In this document: positions 1 through 10,729 of the stretch, piece by piece
Numbering within the stretch: the stretch's first letter is position 1
Layout: each line of letters begins with the position of its first letter
Notes under the pieces: model-generated
Told to the model about the DNA's origin: nothing
Seen by the model: the letters and a program-made list of their open reading frames with translations, nothing else
Database searches by the model: none
NCBI GenBank assembly: GCA_035578155.1
Contig: JAPWDM010000001.1
Location: 91,959,024-92,023,023, forward strand
Length of the DNA: 64,000 nucleotides
Direction of reading: 5' to 3'
DNA from: Brachynemurus nebulosus
Lineage: Eukaryota > Arthropoda > Insecta > Neuroptera > Myrmeleontidae
Made by a program: the position numbers and the translations under genes

Positions 1-563
1 TAATTCATTAGAACATAGGTAAGCATCAAAATGACCATTTGATAGATTCTGTGAAAAGCGAAGGCGTTTTATCGGACAACCGCGAGTGCCTGCATCTACA
101 TGCAATTCACCATTGCGATAAACTTCAAAAAGAAAATTATATATCCTTCCTGCTGCGACTATTTCACATAACCCACCATAATATGTTGAAGGTTGAATCA
201 TATCCGTATAATACTCGTTTTCTGTGATATAATTGTCACCATGTCTATTGTGCGACATAACAGAAAATTCAGCTCAATTAGCTACAACGAATTGACAATT
301 TGTTGACGTACTTCTACACCATTATCTTGATGGTCATACATCAAAAAAGAAAGAGCTCCAAATAAGCAAACCCCGTCCCCAATAATAGGTACAACGATTT
401 GTTGCACCTGCTCTCCGTTAATATTAATCATTTCCACATTCATTTTACTTTTTATTTTGCATTCAAAAATATTCTTAATTATAAATTTAAAAATAGAGAA
501 AAAGAAAACGGATAATAAAGAACCAACTAACAAAGTTAACCACAATAACAAATCAATTATCAT
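1..563 (-). pseudogene. Broken OTU-type cysteine protease gene (transposon-associated), runs off the left edge
   Basis: Seen: reading leftward from about 440, one frame gives an OTU-like start with GDGVCLFGALS, where the Asp and Cys of the OTU active site are in the usual D-x-x-C spacing, then MYDHQDNGVEVRQQIV. That frame stops at 282-284. A neighbouring frame (about 1-270) continues the same family with YGGLCEIVAAGRIYNFLFEV and ends in NGHFDAY, whose His fits the OTU catalytic His. A frameshift near 270-290 therefore separates two halves of one domain. The 40 residues before the domain (490-563) are hydrophobic and may not belong to it. Known: OTU proteins remove ubiquitin, and stand-alone OTU genes are frequent passengers of arthropod mobile elements. 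Inference: a decayed passenger gene; its end and any element boundary lie outside the window. Confidence 0.72.
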
Positions 564-2234
564 TTTCTAATTTCAAAAAGACAGAACAAATTCAAAGATA
601 CAAATGATTTCAGACCAAAAATTCAGTTTGAAGACTAAACAGGCTAAACAGCAACGAAATCAATTCCTAATCAAATCGATGAAAGTCGGATACAACATTC
701 CATCAAATATACATTTTAATTCAAAATAGTACAAGTGAGAGTAGTAGAAATTAATTACTTTTTTAGGCGATAAGAATTATCCAAATTGATTTATATTCTA
801 AACATAAGAATAAATTGAACTTTATAATATTTTTATTTATAGGAATTTGTAAAGCTTATGCTTTTTCGAATAATTTAAATATTGCCAGTATGGTTTTATC
901 GTAACAATTTACACTTTAAACAAATAAACCTTAAACAATTTCAAAATCACCAGTATACTAATATCGTATCAATTTCCTCATTTCTAATTGTAAAAATGAC
1001 AGACTTCCATATAAATTTTCATTCCCTGTTTCACCCCCTTAAGAGATGAATTTCTAACAACTCAGAAACAGATTACTTTTGTTTTTAAACCAGTAACCTA
1101 ACACCAATTTCCATATTTCTAACTTAAAAAATTACAGATTTCTATGGAAATTTTCATCCCTTAGGAGGTGAAATTCCAAAAATCCCCTCTTAGTGCTCAC
1201 CTACGTTATATAAGAAATCCCTGTTCAAAATTTCACGTTTCTAGGCCCAGTGGTTTGGGCTGGGCGTTGATCGATCAGTCAGTCAGTCAGTTTTGATTTA
1301 TATTTATATAGATAATGCTCATTGGATTTTAATATTCTACATGTTAAAAAATCCTATTACAGCACATTCTTTGACAATTTTCTATTATATTTCCACAACG
1401 GTTTTGTTTTGATCTAGGAAAGTTATACATATGAAGTACTTGCATGTCACATAAACGACAATACAGTTACTATTGGATTCTACCAGGGGTAGATAACCTA
1501 TATTTTAATATACCTCTTTCGATTATTCTTGATTATCTCGAAAACTATAAGAGATAAGAAAAAACACTTCATTTTAAATCTATTCAATTTTAAGGGGTAG
1601 ACGTGATATTATACTTGCTAAGTAATTATTTTATAAATTTGTTGTAACTTAATCACCTAAAACAATAGAAAAATTGTTTAGCAGGAGACTGTTACAACTA
1701 GCGACCCAGACGTGAAGTTTACTTACAAATGATGTCAGCGTACTTAACTCTGCAACCGAACGAACTCCACACCGATTGCATTCCGTTTCATGATATAAAC
1801 GATCGCGCCAATGCACGGTGTGATTTCAGTACCATTATCAAATTGTAACAGGCGACTGTTCAAAAAATTTGAGGACAACATTTGATTACTGCTTTTTTAA
1901 TGAAATTTTTATTTTAAAAATATGATTGCGTTTTACAAAGATACTTACACTATTCTAATATTTTTCACATTTTTTTTTCTTAGACAATAATGCTACTGAA
2001 AATAAATATTTGTAATAATACCTCTAATTCTGGAAGTGGGACACGACAAGGGACTGTGAATTGACTGTAAAAAGTGATTGTAAATTGAATATTACAATAT
2101 TATATTACTAAATGGGTTATGGCCTGCCAAGAATGGCTAATATACTGTCTTTATAATACATAAAACTCAACAATAATAAGATCTATTATATAAAATCTAC
2201 CTGGGACAGTGATTTTCCAATTAGTAGAGAAATG

Positions 2235-2237
<3 letters not shown>
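564..2237. other. Gene-free AT-rich stretch with a LINE-3'-end-like segment
   Basis: No convincing coding region. Around 1,015-1,310 there are two degenerate copies of a segment with 'ttttcatccctt' and 'gaggtgaaattcc', followed by 'ggcccagtggtttgggctg', 'gcgttgatcgatcag' and a short (CAGT)n run. This resembles the 3' ends of RTE-like LINEs seen in insect genomes, but no reverse transcriptase is present and the assignment is tentative. The rest shows nothing beyond low-complexity AT sequence. Confidence 0.35.

Positions 2238-2316
<79 letters not shown>
2238..2316. repeat. (TA)n microsatellite
   Basis: Uninterrupted TA dinucleotide tract of about 79 bp. The apparent Tyr-Ile polypeptides read through it are artefacts. 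Confidence 0.97.
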
Positions 2317-2319
<3 letters not shown>

Positions 2320-2998
2320 ATTAAACGCGAGGTGGATTTAAATTGAAAAACAATCATTCTATTAATAATAATTTTTGTTATCAGAAGTTTCTTTCGGTAA
2401 TAACTTCATTAATATATAAATGTCAAAACTGTTCCGACATATGATCGCGTTCCGGTATAGAGGCTTTTACGTTATAAAGAAATAAAAAAATTTTTTTTAA
2501 ATAAAAAATTTAAATTAATTAAAAATCATAATGTTCAAATTATTGTTTTTTACAAATATTTTCTAGTTACCAATAATTAATAAATACATTTTTGCATATT
2601 TATAGGCAAGTATATAGGTATAAATGTGTACAATAAAATAATTTTTTTTTTGAATTAGTGGTCTGCTTTCATAACTGAATTATAATTCTCATTTCATCTC
2701 ATTTGTCCCACTTTGTCTCAATGAAAATGTGGTCACTTTAATTTAGATATTTTAAAAATTATGAAGTTGAGGGAAGATTCGACTCCCGTGATGGGGCTCT
2801 GCTGCTCACGACTTTTTTTTTTGGCAGTCAATCAGATATTAGTGGCTATACAAAGTTTTTTTAACAATTTTAAACAATTTTGTAAGCCAAGATGCACCTT
2901 AAAGTAGCATTTCTTCATCCCTAATTCATAAATGAAATAAATAGTATAATTTTTGTTTATGTATTATAATTACTAATAATGATATTTTACTTTTACAG
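2317..2998. other. AT-rich non-coding stretch, probable intron, with a short repeat copy
   Basis: No gene is visible. Positions 2,768-2,815 ('attcgactcccgtgatggg' then 'ctgctgctcacgac') match the right terminus of the large palindrome at 63,879-63,920, so a fragment of that family lies here. The last 12 bases before 2,999 (tacttttacag) form a pyrimidine-rich splice acceptor for the exon that follows. Confidence 0.5.
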
Positions 2999-3214
2999 AC
3001 CTCGCTTAAAGAAACGTTACATCAGGATAATAATAGCAATATTTATAATATCTCTTGCTATTATTATTTACTTAATATGGCATCACACAAGAAAAACATC
3101 TGGTTTGATTCCTCCAAATCCAGAAGTCCCGCTTCCACCGTCACCCTCAATATTACATACTTTTCGACGTGGAGCTGTCTGTACGGATGGTCCGCCTTGT
3201 TCACAAATTGGCAG
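2999..3214 (+). CDS. Probable internal exon of a gamma-glutamyltranspeptidase-like gene (membrane anchor and start of ectodomain)
   Basis: Seen: an open frame bounded by a good acceptor (ttttacag before 2,999) and a consensus donor (GTAAGA from 3,215); it enters with the third base of a codon and leaves after two bases of one. It encodes a short basic stretch (RPRLKKRY), one hydrophobic segment of about 20 residues (IRIIIAIFIISLAIIIYLIW), a proline-rich linker, then RRGAVCTDGPPCSQIGR. Known: gamma-glutamyltranspeptidases are type II membrane proteins with a short cytoplasmic tail, a signal anchor, and an ectodomain opening with a motif like 'gAV.sDg..CS.IGrdIL'; they cleave glutathione outside the cell. 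The match covers about 17 residues, so the family call is likely rather than certain. The next expected motif (GGSAVDAAIA) was not found in the window. Confidence 0.65.
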
Positions 3215-3621
3215 GTAAGAGTTAACTCAAACATACCATTTGCATCCCGCAACTATTTTAGAGTTACTATATGGTTATGTTGTAGGGTGATAATAAAATT
3301 TAGCTTTTTTAAGAAAAAATTGCAAAATTTTGAAAAAGAAAATAGTATTGGTTTTATTTTCAAAATACGTATGTATGCAAATTATGTCTTGCAATAAACA
3401 TTGTCATGTTTACTGAATAATAAACAGCACATTATGTTTCTTATATCTCTAACTCCTCTAGCCGTATCATGGAAACAACCTAAAAATTAGCTTTAGGCAT
3501 CTTCCGTACATCTGTAGTATTATAAAATAAGGGAGCGAATTAAGCTTAATTTTTAACAAAAAGTGACCAGGAGCGTGCTAGTGATAGTTTTTTTTTTTTT
3601 TTTTTTTTTTAGTTGATTTAA
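3215..3621. repeat. Non-coding stretch with a dispersed repeat and a poly-T run
   Basis: About 3,286-3,410 is a repeat shared with 45,780-45,905: both carry 'gagaaaaaattgcaaaattt' or a close variant, 'ttattttcaaaatacgta' and 'aaattatgtc.tgcaataa'. A poly-T run lies at about 3,589-3,610, immediately before the TIR element at 3,622. No coding potential is seen; if the exon at 2,999 is real this is its intron. Confidence 0.55.
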
Positions 3622-3807
3622 AGGGGCCTACAGACGATCAACTTACAAGTAAAGGTTCCGAGGTCGGACCTATCGATTTTGATGAAACTTAAATATGTTG
3701 CAGAACACTAAAAACTAAGGGACACGTATTTTTTTTATCTGCGGAAAAACGGTTTGAAGGGGTAAAATCGCCCTTCAAATATTGGGGTAAAAATTTAATT
3801 TTTCAAA

Positions 3808-4190
3808 TAAACCCACACCACTACAAACAGTGTGTACCTACACAACATAGTGGGCAGAAGTGGAAGGGATTTTACGTCACCTTTCTGCCACAGTGATCTT
3901 ACTAGTATAGAAATACGTAGTTGGGTTATGTATTATGTGTTCTAAAATATCATAGTTTTTCTTCGACGCTGATCACGAATCTGTAGCTGAAATTCCTCCA
4001 AGTCAAACTGTTCAACCACTAGGGGACGAAAACTGTTTTCAGTCAAAATGTTATAACTCGAAAACGATGCAAGGTAAAAAAATAAAATATAAATCAAAGA
4101 GTAGTATAAAACAAAGTGAAAAAAATATTTCAGAAACCGTAAAATATGTCATAATATAAATTCAAGATTTTTGAACACAATTTTAAGTAA
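3808..4190. repeat. Segment present only in the left arm of the palindrome
   Basis: The right arm reads directly across 'gttttcgagatatttgaaaa'. In the left arm the same point is interrupted by about 385 bp (caaat | aaacccacacc ... ttaagta | atctcg). At most 1-2 bp are duplicated. No gene or clear TIR is seen in it, so it is either an insertion into the left arm or a deletion from the right one. Confidence 0.55.
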
Positions 4191-4837
4191 TCTCGAAAAC
4201 AGTAAGAGATAGAGCAAAAGTTTAAATTGGCGATATTGCTCTTTTTTAAAGAGCTATCTATTGATATGCAATTTGCTCAAATTACATCAACAGGGGTGGT
4301 TGGGGGTTAAAATTTGGGGGTTAATTTTGCAAAAAGGGGGTGAAACATAAACAATATAAAAATTTTGTTTACAGATTTGAAATCTACTTCAAAGAATCTA
4401 ATTGACCTGTTTTTGCTCAATGTCCTAATATTAAGTCTAGGGGTAGTTAACTCGGGGGTGACTGTGTCGAATAGTCGTACTACCAGGTAATTCAAGAAGT
4501 TCTTCTTCATGGAAAATAGTTTAAGACAATTAGAATGACGTGGAAATGAAATTCTCGAATTTAAAATTCAGTTTGAGCAACACTGGGCAGGGGGTGAGTC
4601 ACTCTCTTAAATTACATACTAGTGTCCATACACTAATTTTTGTAATTAACACACTAACAGTGGGTAATAATGTCACAATAAGTGATTCTGAAATTGGACT
4701 ATCGTATGTAAGGTCTTTATTAGGTTTGTTTTTTAATGGATGTTATAGTTGTCCTTATTGAAAATTATCGATACCGAAAATAACGATATTTTTAAAATGA
4801 ATGGAATCCTAATAAAACCCTTACATACGATAATCCA

Positions 4838-5155
4838 ATTTCAGAACCACTTATTGTGACATTATTACCCACTTTTATTTTTCAGTGTGTTAATTGCAAA
4901 AATTAGTGTATGTAAACTAGTATGTAATTTAAGAGGGTGACTCCCCCCCTCTCCAGTGTTGCTCAAACTCAATTTTGAATTCGAGAATTTCATTTTAGTC
5001 CAACTTCAGAACCACTTATTGTGACATTATTTTACCCACTGTCAGTGTGTTAATAGCAAAAATTAGTGTATATAAATTAGTATGTAATTTAAGAAGGTGA
5101 CTCACCCCCTCACCAATGTTGCTCAAACTGAATTTTGAATTCGAGAATTTCATTT
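4838..5155. repeat. 160-bp tandem duplication in the right arm
   Basis: Two successive copies run from 'ttcagaaccacttattgtga' to 'gaattcgagaatttcattt' (about 4,838-4,995 and 5,000-5,155). They differ by a handful of substitutions and a short indel. The left arm has one copy. Confidence 0.8.
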
Positions 5156-5889
5156 CCTCGTCATTCTAGTTGTCTTAAACTATTTTCCATGAAGAAGAAC
5201 TTCTTGAACTACCCAAATAGTACGACTATTCGACACAGACACCCCCTAGCTAACTACCCCTAGACTTAATACTAGGACATTGAGCAAAAACAGTTCAATT
5301 AGATTTTTTGACGTAGATTTCAAATCTGTAAACAAAAAGTTTTTATAATATTTTTCATCCCTTTTTGCAAAATTAACCCCCAAATTTTAACCCCCAACCA
5401 CCCCTGTTGATGTAATTTGAACAAATTGCATATCAATAGATAGCTCTTTAAAAAAGAGCAATATCGCCAATTTAAACTTTTGCTCTATCTCTTACTGTTT
5501 TCGAGATATTTGAAAAATTAAATTTTTACCCCAATTTTTGAAGGGCGATTTCACCCCTTCAAACCGTTTTTTCCGCAGATAAAAAAAAATACGTGTCCCT
5601 TAGTTTTTAGTGTTCTACAACATATTTAAGTTTCATCAAAATCGATAGGTCCGGCCTCGGGACCTTTACTTGTTAGTTGGCAACCTTGTTGTCAACCAAG
5701 TTGTTAGTTTTTGCTACAGACGAAATTGAATGTTGGCAATCAAGTTGTAAACATCATTTTTGTGCATGTTATCGACTTACAAGGAAAAGGCAAGAAGTCG
5801 AAAATTCAGAAAAATCTGAAACTTTGTCAGTATATAGAGGGTGGCTACCTAATAACATAAAAAATATCAGTTGCTGCTAAAAAACGTTT

Positions 5890-6215
5890 TTAAGGGGTGA
5901 AAGAACAAGGGGTGAAAATTTGGAACTCAAAAATTTAAAAATCGATGGAATTTTGTTTATAGGTACCTTAAAAAGTTCTAGTAACAAATATAACATTATT
6001 TTTTGCATTTACACATTTTTAAGAGTTAAAACCACCCGTCAACTGTGTACTTAAAAATTTAAAAATTGATGATATTGTGTTTATATATACTATACAGAGC
6101 TCTAATAATAAATATAACATTATTTTTTGCGTCTACAAATTTTTAGGGGTTGAAACCAGCCCTCCAGATGTGTACTTAAAAATTTATAAATTGATATTTT
6201 GTTTATATACAGCGT
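5890..6215. repeat. Tandem repeat, unit about 120-125 bp, over two copies
   Basis: The block 'tacttaaaaatttaaaaatt' ... 'aaatataacattattttttg' ... 'aggggttgaaaccagccct' recurs at about 120-bp spacing between 5,890 and 6,215, with divergence between copies. It is non-coding. Confidence 0.6.
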
Positions 6216-7270
6216 GAGTTTTTCGGGCGTTGCCATTTTGATTACAGCCAAACCGTTGATTTAATCGAAAAATTGTTCAAATAAGAGTTGTAGATATCAA
6301 CGGGGGCAACCGATTGCTATAGTCAGGAGCTTTATAGCTCTTATGGTTTTCGAGTTTTGATACACACTTATATATTTTTAAATGAGACTATATGTTAATT
6401 TTTCGATAAAACTGATCTAATGCATCAATTAAAAATATAAATAAAGAAAAAAAATTTTTTTACCCAAGTTTATTTTTTGAATTTTTCTTTAATTTGTCAA
6501 TTAGTCGGTAGAAATATGCATATGTATTTGAAGCTCTTTCAACCGACAGAGTTTCAGACGGCTGACATTTCTATTACATCCAAGAAAAGAACCTTATTTA
6601 ATATCATTCTCTGTAATACACGTGGTAGTTTTTGGAGTATAGTTTTGGAATAATTCAGATTTTGGAGCATAGATGTCGGGCTCTATTTCAAGTTTTTAAC
6701 ATTTTTGTATAATAAAATTAAATTATTTTAAAAGATTAGTATTTAAAGTAACTTAATTTAAAAATAATTTGAAGTATTTCATTAATTTACTGAAGTATTT
6801 CATTAATATATTTATTTTTTATTTATTTATAGAACGACATATATACATAAATGTATATACCCAATACAAATCTAATGACATTAGCGTTTCTTAATAGTAG
6901 CAAAGTGAGGTTAATTGGGAACAAAAATATTATCAATAAATGTACTCAAATAGTGTAAAAATATTTGAAATTCAATAATATTTTCTTTTTATTACAAACC
7001 AAATTAAAAATTCACAAAAAACTTTTCATTTCCTTTAAAAATACTTGCTACAAAAATATGTTTAGACGCCTATGTATCTGTCAAACAGTGACATTTCAGA
7101 AAAACAATTTTTCTATTTTTCAATGAATTAAAACTGAAATTTTATTTCCTTATTGTACTTAGTTATCATTTTTATATGATAATTTAATCTATTTAATAAT
7201 TTTAATTTCCGGTGGAAAACGTAATAATCGTTTAATTTTTCGTTACTACATTGATCAAAATGGCAGCCAT
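6216..7270. other. Gene-free AT-rich stretch inside the 5.3-kb element
   Basis: I see no coding sequence, TIR or tandem structure that I can support. The open frames are short, lysine- and asparagine-rich and uninformative. Confidence 0.4.
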
Positions 7271-7625
7271 ATTGAGCTAATATCTTTTTAAATAGATTCT
7301 TATGGAACTTGGTGAGTAGCACAAAAAAGAAAGAATGAAGTTTTTCAATATTTTCCTTAGTTTTCGTGATATTATGTGTCAAATTTGTTAAACTTACTAT
7401 ATTGGATAGACAATTACGGTAGGTATATTATGGCATTTATTGATAGAAGTAATTAGAAAATGGACCGGACGGCATCATTGACACTTCATTTTCAGGCAAA
7501 GAGTAATTAAATAATTTTGAAGCGATTACATGCCGATGCCTATTTGTAAATAATTACCCTTTGCCTAAGAATGAGGTTTCATTGATGATGTCCCGTTCAT
7601 TTTTCACTTATTTCTGTGAATAAAA
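7271..7625. repeat. Dispersed repeat with a GGCAAAGGGTAATTA hairpin, copy 1
   Basis: Runs from 'agattcttatggaacttggt' to 'gtcccgttcatttttcactt'. It contains an internal inverted repeat whose arms are 'ggcaaagagtaattaaata' and 'taattaccctttgcc'. Related copies are at 25,450-25,800, 38,355-38,745, 39,465-39,835 and 50,700-50,835. Copies share the order: 'agattctt.t' block, AT-rich spacer, 'gatagaagtaa', hairpin. Confidence 0.75.
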
Positions 7626-8179
7626 ATCAAAATATTTTAATTAAATTCATAAGATTCAAATTCATGTAGAGTATACAAAAAAATTTTTTTCCGAAAAAAC
7701 AATGGCTAATCCTTGTAGAGAATTTATTCGAGATTTTAAAACCCATCTTCAATTTTCTGTGTGATCATTGGTTACTGACATATCAATGGTCAAAGACGAA
7801 ATGATCCTTATCCATTCAAAGTCCGATATCTCAGCTAGAAGTGGTCGTATAAAGGTCTAAAAAAAAAGCAAGTTAAAGCTGAATGAACAAGTTATCCGGT
7901 CCATGTGATGGTTAAGTCGAAAAAATTTTTTTCCAAGTCCGTGGACCAAAAAAAGTAACCGAAAAAAAATCGTCAATTTTTTTTTCAGTGTATTTATTAG
8001 GATTGAGCGATACACGTTGCTTTGAAAATTTTTATGGTGAGATCTCAAAACTAGAAACTTCCAGCTTTAAATTGCTTTGCTTACAACTCCGATACGACCA
8101 TTTTGCACGAAGATACAGCCATTCGAAAAATCACTAAAAATTTGGAATTTTTTTTTGACCCTTTAATTTTTTCCGCTAG

Positions 8180-8185
<6 letters not shown>

Positions 8186-8257
<72 letters not shown>
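8186..8257. repeat. (TA)n microsatellite
   Basis: About 72 bp of TA dinucleotides. The 130 bp on its right ('ttagtgaatat', 'ctagggacctcaaaaca', 'tcgtg.catgac') also follow the (TA)n tract at 14,664, so the tract travels as part of a repeat family. Confidence 0.95.
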
Positions 8258-8261
<4 letters not shown>

Positions 8262-8393
8262 AATTTATTTTAGTGAATATCATTTTCGAATTCTAGGGAC
8301 CTCAAAACATGTTTATGTTAGTAGTCCCTGGCTCAAGTCGTGCCATGACGACGGCTGGAATAGCTGAATTTTCAGTTTTGGGAATTCGCTAAA

Positions 8394-8661
8394 ACTAGCG
8401 GCCTATCGAAACAGGATTTGCAGCCGAAACTGAAACTGAAACTTTGGCCTCGGTCTCAGTTTCGACTGAAACCGAAATCCCAACCGAACTTATTTAGACA
8501 TGTTAAAATTTCATTTGTAAGCTGGAATCTAGTGTAGAGCAACAATTCACGAACACTGAGCGGCCGAAGTTTCGGCTGATTTTTTAGCAAAACCGAAACT
8601 ATGGCCGAAATTAGATTTTTTGAACGAAATTGAAACAAAAGGTTCGATCGGTCACTAATAA
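8394..8661. mobile_element. Small hAT-like MITE rich in CCGAAACTGAAAC words
   Basis: Seen: left end AGCGGCCTATCGAAAC, right end (reverse complement) TAGTGACCGATCGAACC, flanked by ctaaaact and ataaaact, an 8-bp duplication with one mismatch. The interior is a set of CCGAAAC/GTTTCGG words. The repeat family at 14,742-14,867 lacks this insertion: its 'attcgctaaaa' continues into a different sequence, marking the empty site. Assignment to hAT rests on TSD length only. Confidence 0.5.
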
Positions 8662-9159
8662 AACTGGCCAAACGGCAACGTATACTAAAATTAAAAGAAA
8701 TAAAGTCGTATATCTTGACAGTACAACTTCAAACATACAACTGATGTTTATAAAATTGTTGTCAACCTCCATACAGGCGTTACAACAATGCTGTGAGCAC
8801 AAGCTCCGCCCATCGAATATTAAAAGTTTTTGGTTTCACCTCAACCATTGTTTTAACATAAAATGTCAATTATCAACCAGCCTACAGATGTTCAACATTT
8901 TCGTCAACACGGTAAGTTGACAACAAGGTTTTCAACTAAGTTGATCGTCTATAGGCCGCTTAAAATTTAAAAAGGAATAAAAAATTTCAATAGTATTTTT
9001 TTATCAAATGAAAAGTCACTAATTCAATACATTATATCCTATATAAATTTATATAATATATACAGGCTGGAAACAGATTTATCGAACATAGGGCAAATAA
9101 ATGGAAAATTTTTCGTAAAACCAGTGTAGTTTCTGATACGTTTTTAACATTATGGCTAA

Positions 9160-10371
9160 CGGGCACCAAATCAGAGAATTTTACTACTTTAGTTTTGTAA
9201 ACTACTTTAGTTAGAACTAAAGAAGTATTATACTACTTTATTATTTTACTACATTAGTTTTGCTCGGAGAGCTCATTCACAAAATACTTCTTTAGTTTCA
9301 ACTACTTTAATTTTCTCCAAATACTCTTTTAATTATTAGAAATGTGTGATGTAACATAAAAATTTTATCAGAAAAAGATAAAAATAATGATTTGAGTGGC
9401 ATCCACTATAAACAAAAAATCTCCATAGAACAAATTTTTAGTTTCTTAGTTTTTTTTCTGAAAAATATGAAAATTAATTAAAAAATTTTATCTCTTTCAT
9501 TTTTCCTATTTGACGCTTATACCTCCCGCCCCCTCCCCTAAATAAAAAGCTTGATTGTATACACGCCTGTCTTTTCTATCTTGAGCAGTTCGTACTACAG
9601 ACTTAGACGTATTATCTTCATTAAAAACGCCATCTATATTGTCAGAATACAGGCAACACCGATTACTCGGTGCAGTAATGGGGAGAACAAAGACGGACAA
9701 ATCAAAATCATAGTTAATCCAAAATTAAACTGAAAAAGAAATTTATTCATAAAAAAGTTAATCAAAAAAATCAAAAAACCAGACTGCGTAAAAAGCAAAC
9801 TAAGACGGTGGAAACAAGATTAAATAGAGAAAAAGAAAAATGAATAAATACTAATTGTTCCAAGTTAAACAGAAATGTCTGATGCCTCTAACTGCTTTAC
9901 TTTTTAATCATTTAGAAGAAAAAATATATAGGTACGCATGCAGCGGGTGGGTTTTCACATTCAGCCTGGTTAATTTGCTCCGCAAATAATCGGAAACTGA
10001 CTGTAATATTTAATACAATTTTATTACCATATTACAACATCTAATTAAAAACCCCAAAAAATGTTAAATTACGAAAATAAGCCGAAAAGAAGGCACAAAA
10101 ATGCAGGTCATCAATGTTTTTTAAAGATACTCTTTTACATACTCCTGCTAGTGGGTAGGAGTATATTTTGGCTTTGAATACTCTCTTATTTACTACTTTA
10201 GTATTATACTCCAGAGTGGTGCACACCAGCAATTGTTTACTCTCAAGAGAATATTTTGAATACTTCTTTAGTAAAATACTACATTAGTATAGAAAGTAAT
10301 TGAAATCGTCAATTTTTTACTCTTTTAGTAAAATACTAAGTTAGTTACAAATTCTCCTGATTGGTGCTCGT
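9160..10371. mobile_element. 1.2-kb TIR element with subterminal ACTACTTTAGT repeats
   Basis: Ends: GGGCACCAAATCAGAGAATT at the left and GAGCACCAATCAGGAGAATT (reverse complement) at the right. Many copies of 'actactttagt' and variants lie near both ends (9,181-9,310 and 10,190-10,345). No target duplication could be assigned and no transposase is seen. A short reading frame at 9,506-9,700 shows no family resemblance. Confidence 0.5.
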
Positions 10372-10373
10372 CA

Positions 10374-10562
10374 TATTTCATTTTTAGGTCATGTTGCCAT
10401 GGGTATACAGTATTTTCATAGCTATAAATTAATTACGGATCATTGTCATATTACCGTAGACAAAATCAGCTTGGCATTTGTTATTTGATAATTTTAATTA
10501 ATTTGACAAATATCAAAATATTTTGTATCTATAGTAATACGATTTAAAAATGAAATATGATT
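10374..10562. repeat. Imperfect 190-bp inverted repeat
   Basis: Starts 'catatttcatttttaggtca' and ends with its approximate reverse complement 'aaatgaaatatgattgg'. The arms share 'tacagtatttt'-like sequence but diverge toward the middle. It may be a degenerate MITE; no TSD was assigned. Confidence 0.4.
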
Positions 10563-10607
10563 GGTCAGAGGGAATAAAGATCACATTGATCTTAAAAAAA
10601 AAAAATA

Positions 10608-10729
10608 TTGTGCAATAAGTGCGGGAAATTATCGATTGCCCACGAGAGCGAAGTTGAGCGCACTCACTACGATCGTGCGCTCATTCGCTCAAGTGGGCAA
10701 TCGACAATCCCGCACGAGTTGCACATACT
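10608..10729. repeat. Strong 120-bp GC-rich hairpin
   Basis: The left arm (gtgcaa, tgcgggaa, atcgattgcccac, gagcgaa, gcgcac) is mirrored by the right arm (gtgcgctc, ttcgctc, gtgggcaatcga, tcccgca, gttgcac), with a loop of about 12 bases. It is markedly richer in GC than its surroundings. A hairpin with similar cgagt-type words lies at 26,375-26,455. No coding role is seen. Confidence 0.7.

Larger units (their letters stand above)
3646..5672. mobile_element. Nested 2.0-kb palindromic element, TSD TTA
   Basis: Seen: ends CAAGTAAAGGTTCCGAGGTC (left) and CAAGTAAAGGTCCCGAGGCC (right, reverse complement), with TTA on each side (3,643-3,645 and 5,673-5,675). Almost the whole element is an inverted repeat centred near 4,765. 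The arms share 'tagagcaaaagtttaaattg', 'ttcaagaagttcttcttcat' and 'gcaacactgg'. The left arm has an extra segment of about 385 bp and the right arm a 160-bp tandem duplication. No gene is present; open frames inside are mirror images of each other. A third, one-armed copy is at 13,772-14,061. The 3-bp TTA duplication suggests mobilisation by a PIF/Harbinger-type transposase. Confidence 0.7.
3622..8960. mobile_element. 5.3-kb PIF/Harbinger-like TIR element (non-autonomous), TSD TAA
   Basis: Seen: the left end reads AGGGGCCTACAGACGATCAA and the right end, reverse-complemented, AGCGGCCTATAGACGATCAA, each flanked by TAA (3,619-3,621 and 8,961-8,963). After the nested palindrome is removed, the TIR continues past 'ttagttg..aaccttgttg', giving nearly 50 bp of inverted similarity. 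Known: a 3-bp TWA duplication is typical of PIF/Harbinger elements. No transposase or MADF/Myb gene was found, so it is non-autonomous or the class is wrong. It has been used as a landing site: a palindromic element near the left end, tandem repeats, a dispersed repeat, a (TA)n tract and a small hAT-like MITE lie inside. Confidence 0.68.
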
